A stretch of DNA of 64,000 nt from Adineta ricciae (Eukaryota; Rotifera; Eurotatoria; Adinetida; Adinetidae), in the NCBI GenBank assembly GCA_905250025.1, contig CAJNOJ010000246.1:62001-126000 (forward strand), in the 5' to 3' direction. Position 1 is the first letter of the stretch; each line of letters opens with the position of its first letter. Both the position numbers and the translations under genes were made by a program. Positions 47,086-58,660 of this stretch are shown here, in pieces. The notes beneath the pieces are model-generated. The model worked only from the letters and a program-made list of their open reading frames with translations, ran no database searches and was not told the DNA's origin.

Positions 47086-48782
47086 ATTATATCAATCTTA
47101 ATAAACAGTGCTTTTATCATCTTGTGTTATTTCATTTAATTTATTCTCTATTTTCTTAATCAAGTATTTTCACCTTGATCTACTGAAAAATCGAGATTAA
47201 ACGAAAAGTCTATTTTGATAGATGAATGTTCATAAGGTTGTTTTTTCATCAAACTTAAAAGAATGAAAATAAAAACAATGGAATCGAAAAACTTTTTGTT
47301 ATATTGTCCGTAGAACATTTCTTGTTTAAAACTAAGAATAACATTCAATTTCGATTGATTCAAATAGATAAACTCTCAGGGTCATTATCATCATCATCAA
47401 AATTAGCAGTTATGATTAAATCAAGTTTTTCTGCTTCTTTAATTCAAGGTATTCGGTAACTCTTCGAGCATTGATAACTCTCTAAGTATGTCAATCTAGA
47501 TAAATGTTTGATTAAAAACAAAGTATTGCATTGATTTACACAAGATTTAAGTTGTTCGAGATTCTCAAATATGCGCCAAAATCTGTCATGTTAACGCTGA
47601 TTTGTAAAAAAAGAGAACGACGAAGGATTTAATCGAAATTCTTTGGAGAATACGCCGCAAAAACGGAGGATTCATGAAGGAGTTATTTTTTATTGTAAAA
47701 ACTGATTTTAATCGAAATTGGATGCATGAATATTTGCTTACAATAATGTCTACCGAGAAATTTATCATAACCTTTACAATGTTTATTGATATCTTTCAAA
47801 ATATTGTGAGAAATCAATCATATAGACGAAAAGCAACAACAAATCAAAAGTTAAACATCGAACTAATCATAACAACAATTCAGAGGTGTCCCAGTATTGA
47901 AACCTTATAGAGGTGCAACGTCCTTTTAATGTTTATTAATTTTGTCTTTTCTGATCGAAAGTGGATAAGCGTTTTTGGAAAATTCTACAGAATTTATCGA
48001 CACTTTTGCACGAATCTTATGAGATTGTTTCATAAGAATAAGAACTCTTGATCGGAACATTCGATCATCCTAATCTCTTGGCTGCTCAGTAGCTTATTTG
48101 TTTTCCTTTTCTAGCTTATCCCAAGCAGACAAGCATTGAAAAATATGTCGTTTCTAAAGGTAAAAATGGGCGCTTTTTACACTTGAAGAAAGTATTTTTT
48201 CTGAAAGAAAACTGATGTTGACATAATTTATTGGTATCAAATATGCGCGTTTCCTACAAAAACGGATTCTTTTCTCAAATGTAACAAACGCACATTTTTT
48301 TACGCTTAGAAACGCCTTATTTTCCATTGCTTGTCTGTCTGGGACGCTGTGACTTTTTTCTTGCACATAGTCACTTAGAATGCTCTCTTGTCGCTTATCA
48401 TGTTACTTAATTTGTGAAAAACGTCGTACATTTATACAATCGAAAGAAAGAAACCGATGAGTCTATGGAAATGTTTTATTTGAGATGGCCCATGTCCAGA
48501 TCACCTGGATAGATGATCCGTATGGGAATGTTTCAAGAACAAAAGAAACATATACGTTCATGGCGTCACAATAGAAGAAGAAAAAAAGAAAGTATAGTTC
48601 ACTTCGTAACATACTTTGCAATCAAAATTTAAAAAAGGAGGAGCATTAACTATAGTCAGAGAAAAGTTGACACATGAAAGTCCGATAGCATAAGTAGAAG
48701 AAAAAATAAAAAAGAACTAAGTTAACATATATATTGTTTTTTTTACATCAGAAAAGAAAAAAACATCGTCGACGACACATCT
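47086..48782. other. Intergenic region
   Basis: No gene recognised. Several frames of 60-80 codons lack motifs. Repeated reuse of phrases such as CGCAAAAAC/GCGCTTTTTAC near 47600-48300 does not form a clear repeat. Confidence 0.4.
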
Positions 48783-50724
48783 ATGGCACAAGAAATACGT
48801 TGGAGAACAACTATGAATGATTATATCGTTGTCTGGCTTTTTGAATCTAATCAAGTCGGAACAAAATCAGAAATAAATCAACTTGTTCCACCTACAAATA
48901 CGCTCAAAATATTTCCTCAATCGAATGATTGTATAGATTATATTCAACAAGCGGTGAATGAAAACGTTATTCTTGTTATTTCGGATTTTTTCATTCCAGA
49001 AGTTCTGCCAGAGGTACATAATTTCCGACAATTCCATTCATTTTATGTGCTCGACTCCAATACTGGCGAATACAACGCATCCTATATGAAGTCGAGAGGC
49101 CTGTTTTGAAATTTTGAGTCTGTTTATGATCAATTTCATGAAGATATTCATCTTGTCGAAGAAACGGCAATACCAGTAAGTATTTTAAGTTCACAAGCTG
49201 TATCTACTGCAGATTTGAATACACTCGACCCATCACTTATGTATTCTCAAATACTCAAAGAAATTCTATTGGAATCCAATGATAACGAACAAGCTCGGCG
49301 AGCGTTTCTTCAGCTTTGCCGTGAACAGTACATTGATAATGAACGAGAATTGGGTATCATCGATCAATTTGAACATGATTACGAATGACATTCTCCGGCA
49401 TGGTGGTATAAAAGAGAATGCTTCCTCTATAAAATGCTTAATAAAGCTCTCCGAACAGAAAATTTTGATATATCATATCAAATAGGGTTCTTCATACGCG
49501 ATCTTCATCGACAGATTGAGCAAGTTCATTGCAAATCCGATCACGGACACGCCACAGATTCTGTATCGCGGTCAAGGGTAAGTCGTTAACAGAATATCGT
49601 TGGATGCCGGAGTTGTATTTTATCCATGTAGAATGTTCATAGATGAATTCAAACAATTGAAAAAAAGCACAGGTGGTCTTCTTTCATTCAATAACTTCCT
49701 TTCGACAAGTACGAGTCGTGATATTTCACTTCGATTTGCGCGACGTTCCTTGAACACAGAAGGTCTCGTATCGATCCTGTTTGAAATTCAAGTAGATCCA
49801 GCAATTCGATCCATTCCATATGGATCATTACGTGAAGTTAGTTATTGTTCAACAGAAAACGAAGTTCTCTTTTCAATGCATTCAGTCTTTCGAATTAATG
49901 ACATTGAACATATGCATGATCGCATATGGAATATTCAGTTACAATTAACGAAAGATACTGATCTGCAGTTATGCAAATTAACGGATTACATGCGTAACCA
50001 AATTTGTGGTCCAAATGCTATACATCGTTTAGCATCGTTTATGATGACCGTACGTAAATGGGATACGGCCAGGGACGTCTTTGAAACTATGCTTGTGAAT
50101 GGAGAGGGTAGGAATGGCAATGAGCTATCGTATATCTCACACAATGTCGGTTGGATTTACGAAGAGAAGGGTGATTTGGGCAAATCTCTTGAATATTATC
50201 GAAAATCAATTGACTTCGATTTGGCAATGGAACATTATCAACGTGCGCTAACGATCGAACTGGCATGTTCGTCACCTGATCAAAACAAGATTGCATCACG
50301 TTATATGAATATGAGTGATCTTCTACGACAACTTGGGCGATTAGAAGAACCACGTGAGAATGTCAAACGTGCGTTGGACATCCGGTTGAATACTCTGCCA
50401 TTGACACATTCTGATCTAGCGACAACCTATGGTCATCTATTTGATATTTGTCTGTTGATGAATGATTATGAGCTAGCTCTCGAATATGCCAACAAATCCT
50501 TGTATATCTGTCAAAAAGCATATTCTGTCAATGATTTTCGTATCGCGACCGCTCACAACAATGTGGCTGCAGCTTTAGATTAACTTCAGAAATATGAAGA
50601 AGCATTAACTCAAGCGGAGAAGGCGCTGAAAATCGCTCAACATACTTACGCATTAGGTCAACCGGAGATACGCATGATTGAAAACTCGTTGAATGCACTT
50701 CGTTCTCTGGCCGCCATTAATTGA
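48783..50724 (+). pseudogene. ADP-ribosyltransferase (ART)-TPR protein, disabled by stops and a frameshift
   Basis: Bdelloid-type ART-TPR gene. The N-terminal domain runs from ATG 48783. TGA codons interrupt the same frame at 49107-49109 and 49386-49388. After YKRECFLYKMLNKAL and FIRDLHRQIEQ a one-base frame change occurs at about 49520-49550. The ART core then follows: LYRGQG (Arg motif), a 54-bp GT..AG intron (49578-49631), FLSTSTSRD (the STS motif), and a C-terminal EVSYCSTENEVLF with the ExE pair of arginine-specific enzymes. TPR units follow (about 50140-50580), with an apparent internal deletion near 50210, and a TAA at 50581-50583 before the last repeat ends at TGA 50722. The catalytic motifs are intact, but four lesions make an active protein unlikely. 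Confidence 0.8.
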
Positions 50725-50910
50725 CTTATACGTGAATATAAACATCCGCGATCTCGGTTTTTCGAAAGCATTTTACTTATCGTGTAAAGTTTCGTTTTTT
50801 TTGTTATTATATCTGTTTATCTGAACTTTCACTGATAAGATAAAAACAACGCGTTTTGTAAAATAGTTTCTATTTAGACACCGAAAAATTGCTGTAGATT
50901 TGACTAAAGA

Positions 50911-52213
50911 ATGACCACAGAAAAAGAATCTACTGATATGTTACGATGGATCCACGTTGATGTTGATGGTAAAGAATTCGGCAGTTTACAGATTCAAGAT
51001 TCAGAGACTATCGCTAAATGTCGGAACACACTCATCAAACAGTTCCAACTATCGTCCAATACCTATTTCCTTAACATCCTCAATTATCGTATAAGCCAAA
51101 AAGACGAAGATTCGTTGCAGATTACTGAAATTAGGCAAATGAATAATACTATTCGTTTGGTATCTGTTTCAACAACTAATTCCACTTCAGATGTACGACA
51201 AATGGAAAGCGGTACCAATCGCTCTAGTGTTTTTTTTTTTCAGACAAATGTTTGCTGTAATATTGATATCACTATCGTGTTACTATATTTACACAAAAGG
51301 TGTTTGTCAATATGATCATGCCCTACCGATGCTGGATACGTTTTGTCCCGTTTTACCCATTCCATCGGTCAGTAAATTAGCTGAGAGAAGTGTCATATTG
51401 GCTGATAGTTTGATAACTGCCGATGTGAAGGCACCATCGCGCTTCGTTCAAGCTAAAATTTCGTTGATTGAACTACGCATGCGCATTTTATACAGTGATA
51501 TTGATGAGAAAGTCAAAAATGAACTGGGAGATCAAATGCATCAGTTAAAAGATCTCATACAAGATGGCGCAGATAAATCAACTAGTTTATTGGTTTCATT
51601 TACGTCTACATTGGATAAATTGCGAATGTATACGAAATTTGCGTTAGAAGAGTTTTCTCAAGCTACCAGCCAACAAAAATCAGATCAATCAAAAAGCAGT
51701 ATGGCACGTAAGCTAATTAAATCGTATGAGCAATATTTATCTTCAGTATCTTCACAAATTACTCGTATATTACACGATGCTCAACGAACGTCTGCAATAT
51801 TGGAAGGTATTAAGGCTAAACTAGAAACTATTCAAGAGTTAAATTTACATGGAGAATATATTTCTTTGACAAAAATCGATGAATTAAAAAATGATTGGTT
51901 TTGGAATCACATATTTGGTAGCAATAAGCGTGATATTACAAAACACGAGCGTAATTTACGAATTCTTGCTGAATTTATGAAGTTTGTGAACACAGCATTG
52001 GAAAATGCAAATGTTATAATCACCAAGTTAAAAAAGTTCAAAAACGATGCGGAAAATCTAGAACAAGCAGAACTGCTTTTAGAAGAAGCATCAGACATAC
52101 CTATACATCGACATGCACATCTACTTGATACAGCTCTTGAGAGACTAAGTGCTGCAAGTACCGCTTTTGAAGCGAAAATGCACCGAGAAATCCAATCTGA
52201 TGAGACTTCATAA
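50911..52213 (+). CDS. Single-pass membrane protein with coiled-coil region (unknown family), one poly-T frame break
   Basis: Not recognised. From ATG 50911 the first ~105 residues look like a compact alpha/beta domain (LRWIHVDVDGKEFGSLQI, then NTLIKQFQLSS, NTIRLVSV), reminiscent of a ubiquitin-like fold. A poly-T run of 11 (51230-51240) then breaks the frame. One T fewer would lead directly into a TM segment (MFAVILISLSCYYIYT) and a 300-residue helical domain rich in Glu/Lys/Leu heptads (about 51480-52150), ending at TGA... in frame TAA 52211-52213. The helical part resembles the long amphipathic helices of membrane-anchored scaffold proteins, but no family is claimed. The break may be a homopolymer error. 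Confidence 0.55.
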
Positions 52214-52374
52214 ACTACAAACTTTATCAGAAAATATTTCATAATGATTCTATGTAGATGGATTAGTTCACCTTAATAAATTTCCGAATACTTCAGAAGT
52301 ACATTTTGTTTACGTTTATTAATAAAGGATTAAGAAAAAGGGTGATAGAATTAGGGAAGGGACACTTTTATTAA

Positions 52375-53424
52375 TTATGGATTAACAAATGCAAATACTT
52401 CTAATGATGAAAATTCTCGTGCGTAAACTCGAAGTTCATCAACCGAACCATAAAATTGTCCCATTTGTATTGTACCTGTATTACAAACACCAAGTCCAAG
52501 TAATGAACTTGTAATTGTTAATGTTATTGGAATACTACCGGCTTTTGTTCCTAAACGCGTTAATCCAGTTATTTGGATGTAAGACGATAGAACTGGAAAC
52601 GAAATGGCTTGGTTCACTCGTCCCATCGACGTGTAGGTAGAGTTGACTCCTGTTTCATTGATTGATAATGGTCCACTGTCAAAAAGAGTTGCATCGGATA
52701 ATATTGAATAGAATCTAAACAATCATTGAAATAATTATTTGAACTATTGATAATCCCTGTACCAATAGTCAAATCCCTAAGTGAAAAGCTGAAAGTAATT
52801 TGAAGAAATTGAAAGAACGTTTTCGTACCTGGAAGAACCTAAATGTGGCCAGGCGCTACTTCGTGATACATCCAAATATCCATTGACGTAAATTGATCAA
52901 GAATATAATTATCTGTATAAGAACTTTTATAATAAAATGAGTCTCCATATATATTCGCCAGATTTAACAAGGGTGGATTGCTAACAGCTACTGACGATTG
53001 ATTCAATTCAAGACATGTACCTATTCTGTTATAGGTTGAACATTTATATGTCGATCCGTTGTTACCGATTCCATTGAAATTATTATAAAATCTTGTAAAT
53101 CGCTATCAAATTTCCAATAAACTGGCACTTCTACAGAATCGGAGAAAGTTAAATCAATGATAATTGATCAGAGACTTTTACGTAATACAGCTGTTGTACT
53201 AGTCGAACTTGACGTTGTGGTAATATTAACCGTACTGATCAAAGTGGTTTCTAAATCTTTCATTGCTTTGATTTGTTTATCTACAAATCAGATGAAATAG
53301 ATTTCTTCTTCTTAATGTTTGAAACAACATTACCTCGAACAACTAAAGTAATCATTGTTGTTAAGATAATTCCAGAACAGAGTCTTCCAATGATTAGTCC
53401 AATCACTAAGAATGTCGTACGCAT
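52375..53424 (-). CDS. LamG/jellyroll domain membrane protein, partly disrupted
   Basis: Minus-strand gene. Exon 1 (53334-53424) encodes MRTTFLVIGLIIGRL plus a hydrophobic signal-anchor. It joins across a GT..AG intron to an exon ending at 53250 that encodes a Thr/Ser-rich stalk (TVNITTTSSSTSTT). Next comes a concanavalin-like LamG domain: VPVYWKFDSDLQDF, YKCSTYNRIGTCLEL, FTSMDIWMYHEVAPG, and a final part with ITGLTRLG and FYGSVDELRVYAREFS. The stop is at 52375-52377. A missing T near 53087-53090 and an unresolved border near 52725-52860 break the frame, so the gene may be decaying or the splice model incomplete. Expected to be an extracellular carbohydrate- or protein-binding domain. Confidence 0.6.
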
Positions 53425-53775
53425 TTTCAATTTCAAATTATTCGAAAATGCAAGTACTGTTTAGTCGAGTTTCAGTCGCTATACTTTTATTTTATAATGA
53501 AAAGAGCACATTTTATTGATATCTTTTGTATAATTAATCAGTTGCATTTCTTATATCAACGGAAAATTTTGTTTGTTTCAATTAATTCTGTTTACTTTTC
53601 TTCATAGCACGAAACTTGTTTTGGTCTTTTTAATACCTTCACGGGTGTATATTAAAATAATTACCACAAGTCACAGTCTCACCCATTTTTATACTCTCAT
53701 GAATAATGAAATGTATCTGAAGAAAAAAGAGCAACACAATCAAATAAAATCTTTGGAAAAATTTAGTTACTCTTC

Positions 53776-54901
53776 TTATTTTTCCTGCGAACTGTTCATC
53801 AAATGTTTATCAGTCATATTCGTGCCACATTCGAGAAGTAATTTTTCGCAGCGATGTTGTTGATTTTGAATTTCTACTTGCGCCTTTTCTCCTTGTACAA
53901 CTGATTCACGAAAGCGTTCTAAAAGATCACGAATCTCAGTTCGATTTGAGTCTTGCACATCCAGCAATTGGCTGATGATCTGTTGTTGTTCTTCATTCTT
54001 TTCTTTAGCCGTATCCAATTGTTTCTTGATCAATTCGTCATGAGTACTCGAGATTTGATTCATCAGCATTTGACAAATTGGAAATGGTTCGACGCTTAGA
54101 CATGTGAATAGCTCGATGAGTCGTTCGCGATATGCAGATATTGTAACATATTGGTCTATGAGACTTTCATTGCCATTGTTGTAATCGTCTCGATTGAGTG
54201 AACCAGAAAAGAAAATGCCCAGTTTGAAATACGATGCGATGCTTCTGAAAAAATGATCTTGTAAAAGTTCTTGTTTGTATGTTTCAAGTTGATCTACGGC
54301 TTTCGATTCACAGTGGGTTATAATCAAACACGAATTATTTGCTAATTCAGGGCCGAGAAATTCGATCAACAATTCAAGAGATTTTATGTCCTCTGCATTG
54401 ATACCATTAGTAATAGCTATGCAAAAACAAATCACATGAAACTTTGTAATTTCCATATTGATACAAAATTGAATTGTTCGCATGATTGTCTCATTGTCTC
54501 GAATATCGATTTCAGATGTGCCACGTTCGAACAAGCCAGGTGTATCGATGATATTAAGCACCATTTTGTTGTCATGAGCATGAAACGATTCGAAGAGAGG
54601 TTCTCTGGTACCAGATTTAAGAGTTAATTCATCCGGTACTTTGGTTGGATCCGTTAGTAACATTTTGATACAAGATTTTCCTGTTCGTGTTCTTCCAATT
54701 AGCATTACATTTTTATGATTCGCTCTGGTCACTCGATGTTTACCATGACATAGATAGTCGCCTTGAATTTGTGCCATGATTTTAGCACGTTTCGATGCAG
54801 CATCTTCTGGTTTCGATCGATCGCGTAATGGTTTGGGCTAAAAAGAAAAGAAACAATGACTCGCAAACCCCGAAAGTCGTCCCACTTACCACTTCAGTCA
54901 T
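53776..54901 (-). CDS. AIG1/GIMAP-like GTPase with C-terminal coiled coil
   Basis: Minus-strand gene of 357 aa. A 12-nt first exon (54890-54901, MTEV) joins across a 52-bp intron (GTAAGT..TTTTAG, 54838-54889) to one long exon (53776-54837). The G domain shows the P-loop GRTRTGKSC, a switch region with a conserved Thr candidate, the DTPGLFERG Walker B/G3 motif and THCESKAVD where GIMAPs have their G4-like motif. The last 90 residues form a Gln/Glu-rich coiled coil. There is no TM tail, so the protein is probably cytosolic. GIMAP/AIG1 GTPases oligomerise on membranes and act in immune or stress responses in animals and plants; the role in rotifers is unknown. Starting instead at the internal Met at 54777 would give 333 aa and leave out the short exon. 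Confidence 0.85.
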
Positions 54902-55352
54902 TGCTTGAATTGTAAATAATGCTTGTAGTTGAAAAACATTCTTTTATATCTGAGTTTCTCCCGACGTGAAGTCATCGATGAGTAACGACTCGAGATCATA
55001 GTTGGCTCTTTCCACTGATGCGAGAAGACAATTTTACACAACAAAAAAGAAACATAAACACTACTTAGTTTACATAAGTAAAACAAATTTCAAGAGAGAA
55101 AAAGGTAAACCATAACCATTTCGGGAATTCGACAACCTTGGAAATTTTTTCTCGATATTTTGCCAACAATGGAAACGAAATTAAAATGTACCTGCAAGGG
55201 GAAAAACTATGCCGAGGAAGAGCTCGATGAAATGATGGTTAATTCAATCAAACGAACACCATTTATGTTCCATATGATGGATGTATTTTGTTAATAGTAA
55301 ATAAAACATGCTCTTGAATTGTTCTGTCCACACAATTGGACGTGCATGAGGG
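54902..55352. other. Divergent intergenic region
   Basis: Lies between the GIMAP-like gene (minus) and the F-box-LRR gene (plus), so it probably holds both promoters. Its right part (from 55213) belongs to a direct repeat also found at 58766-58950. Confidence 0.5.
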
Positions 55353-55405
55353 ATGTGTAGTGAAGGAAAAAAATTCTCAAGCAACCCACTCGAGTATTCG
55401 TTCCT
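55213..55405. repeat. Direct repeat flanking the F-box-LRR gene (left copy)
   Basis: Similar to 58766-58950: TTAATTC(A/G)ATCA(A/G)ACGAA, GTATTTTGT(T/C)(A/G)ATAGTAAA, ATTGTTCTG and CCCACT(C/T)GAGTA occur in the same order. It probably marks the 5' end of a duplicated gene unit. Confidence 0.65.
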
Positions 55406-58400
55406 GTATCTTCGACCATTGTTTGATGCATACGAATATATAAATGCATTTGATAAAAGAAGAAGGAAAACGGAAAAGAACGGCGACATACAGAAGGTAA
55501 TTCGAATTGAGTGCTTTACTTTTTTTTTTGGTTTTTTCCTTTTTTAAGTTGGTAAAAAAGAAATTCTCAAATGTTTTCGTTTTACCTGTTTATTGTTGCA
55601 GAAGAGAAAAAGCCCAGTCTGCTCTTATTCAAATATGCAAATATATGATTTCTTTCTGAAGAGTATCGAAGAAGAACACTTTACTCCAAACCATACAATG
55701 GAAGACACATGTGCATTGAATGACGCGAAACACATATGCAATCGCCCGACTTTCCAGGTTTTCCCGTCTTTATTCGATTTGTCCCCCAAATTATTACATC
55801 ATATTTTTGATTATTGCGATACTCAAACAATTCTTCGTTCAATTCGTTGTGTTTGCAGAAAATTTTACAATAGTGTTAATATTTACAATCGATTTGAATT
55901 AAAATATCCTATAGCTTCAAACTGGAATTTGGAAAATCTTGCTCATGCGATTCAACTTGACAGATTCACTTCACTATTTATTTTCGGTGATCCATATAAA
56001 GAATATTTCTTTAGCGATAAATGGAAAATGCCTGATAGGTTTAATCAATTTATGCGACTTCGTTCATTGACTTTTTATCATGTTGATTGTGAAACAGTAG
56101 AGAGTATCGTTAAAAGAATTCCAACTGATCATTTAACTTCTCTGTCAATCTATACAGAGAGTGAAGAAACATATGATCTTCAACAATTAAGAATGCTTCA
56201 ATGCAATCTTCGAAAGTTCGCTATGAATGGTGCAGATATACAAAGTTATAAAGAACATATTTCAGGGCCAATCACCGACCAATTAGTATATTTGGAGGTC
56301 GGTTTGTGTCGTTTTGCTGAATATGTTAGTTTTATTCATGAAATGCCTCATTTACGAACATTGATCATAAAAGATTGTCTTCTGGATGAAAATTACCAAG
56401 ACAAAATCAATGAATTGTCCCAATCGCATACTTCATTATTAAAATCACTTACTATGAAAAAGTGTTCGGCATTTTTAGAAGAATTAGAATCTTTATTTTC
56501 ACTAACACCAATACTTAATCATTTGGAACTAATCTTTAATGGCTGCGTATTTGATTCTCCACTAGATGGCCATCATTTAGCGCAAATTCTCAAAACCAGA
56601 TTACCGCTGCTAAATGACTTTAGATTTTTCTTTTCCTATTGTTATCTGCATCTCAAGATACCAGAACATTTGTTGATAAATACGAAACCAATAATAACTC
56701 CATTTCAAACACCATTTTGGCTCGAGGAAAAACATTGGTATGTTACTTGTGAACATATATACTCTTATGATTCAATTGTCTTATATACAACACCAATTCT
56801 ACCTGTCAATGAAGATTATATTGACTATATTCGTCATGTTCTGTATAAACTAGGAAATAGATTTAGCAAAATGCCATCTCGTCAAAGAAGATCAGTATTT
56901 CAAAATAATCCCTATCCACGCGCCTCTCCATTAGATAAAGCCATAAGATCATCAGATTGCCGGCAATATAAAGAAAGTGGACCAGAAAGATGTAAAATCT
57001 CGATCAAAGACAATATTTGTCAATTGTCCTACAAATTTTTTGATCATAGGACTAAAGACGAGGTATCAATCATAAATTCTCTTAACGATCTTAATCATTT
57101 ATTTTTATTTTCAGACACCATCGTTATTGGATTTCGTATGCAATGGTAATTGTGATAACCGATTACACGATATTGCGGTTGCTTTAGCATATGGCGATGT
57201 ATATCATTTGAATATCTTTTCCACATTGTAAGCTACTTTTCTCTTAAATTTAGACATTTTCTGTATTGGATTTATCAAATAAGGGCATCAAAGATACCGA
57301 AGTTCAATATCTTGCTAATGCTTTGAGACATAATAAAGTAATTTGATTGAAATGGTTGCTTTTCTTTTTTTGAAATCGATTTATGTCTAATTAGACATTG
57401 AAGATATTAAATCTTAGCAAAAATCAAATTGGAGATTTAGGATTTCAATATCTTCTTGAAAGTTTAGAACAGCATACAGTAAGAAATACATTTTTTTCTC
57501 TTCTTACACTCTTATATCGCTTCATCTAAATGATAGATCATTAATTACCTTAGTTATCTCGAATAAAAACATTGATTTTATTTCTAAATATAGACATTTA
57601 CGTCGTTAAACATCAACGGAAACCAAATCGGTCATTTTGCACTGAAATATCTGCTAACAACTTTGCGACACGTCAAAGTAATTTTGTTCTTTTATCATAA
57701 TCTTTCCTTTTATTTTTCTCTAACAGACATTTGTTGAATTAAATCTTGGTTCTAATCAAATCGGTGACAAAGGAACGGAAATTCTTGTTGATATTTTGCA
57801 AAATCCGGAGACGGTACTTTTGTTGTTCATTTGAATTCATTTTATTTGATATATATGCAGAGTTTAACCACATTAATTATTTCCAACAATCAAATAACCA
57901 TTTATGGAGTTCAAATTCTTTCTGATGTACTCAGATACAATAAAGTGCGGAATTGTGGAGTGTTTTATTTTGTTCAACTATCTTCATATAGACATTGATT
58001 AAACTGGATCTCAGTCACAATCAAATCAATGCTCGAGGAGCACAACATCTTGCAACTGCATTGGAATTCAATAATGTAAATTCTTTCGTTGATTGTTTAC
58101 TTTTCCCTTTTCTACTTATTTTCGTATAGACACTCACACATTTGAATCTATCGAATAGTTTGATCGAAATCGAAGGTATAAAGTATTTCAGTAATTTGTT
58201 ACAAGAAAATAAAGTAACTTCCACCATGATTCGTTTTTTGAATTCTTTTTGTGCGTATGTACAGACACTTACCAAATTACTTCTTGCGAATAATGAAATC
58301 GGAGATGTCGGAATACAATATTCTAGCGATGTTTTACGAAACAACACGGTATAATTCAAGTCTTTTTTTCAATATCTATACTTTCGATTCTCTGCATAGG

Positions 58401-58660
58401 CGTTGACAACTATCGATTTTAGTGATAATAGTATTGGATATCAAGGAGTGTTGTATTTTATTGATGCCGTAAAAATGAATAAAGTACGCGAGTCTTTGTA
58501 TTGTTCATTGCTGATTCAATTTCGTTTTGTCTAGGCATTAAAAACGATCCATTTCGGTGGAAATGCAGTTTCAGATGAGATATCCAATGAATTCAAATCA
58601 ATCCAGAAAAAACAAAATATTCAAATAATTTTGCGATCATCATCATCTTTTTATTTTTAA
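55353..58660 (+). CDS. F-box/leucine-rich-repeat protein, one LRR per exon
   Basis: Thirteen exons, all phase 0: 55353-55496, 55602-57062, 57115-57198, 57254-57337, 57395-57478, 57594-57677, 57727-57813, 57861-57944, 57992-58075, 58130-58213, 58265-58348, 58400-58483, 58535-58660 (2574 nt, 857 aa). The F-box is at about 55771-55890 (LFDLSPKLLHHIFDYCDTQT and on), followed by a 400-residue region of irregular leucine-rich character typical of bdelloid F-box proteins. Then ten exons, each encoding one 28- or 29-residue NLR/RNI-type LRR (TLKILNLSKNQIGDLGFQYL is typical), close with a diverged cap. F-box proteins recruit substrates to SCF ubiquitin ligases; the LRRs would bind the target. Exon 1 is the least certain part; an internal start at 55635 is possible. 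Confidence 0.85.

Noticed and set aside
51192-51243. Intron ending at the poly-T CAG to fix the frame of the gene at 50911
   Set aside because: Donors that fit the border return to the wrong frame; the only fitting intron (about 35 bp, ending at 51190) would be shorter than all others here. A one-T slip is simpler.
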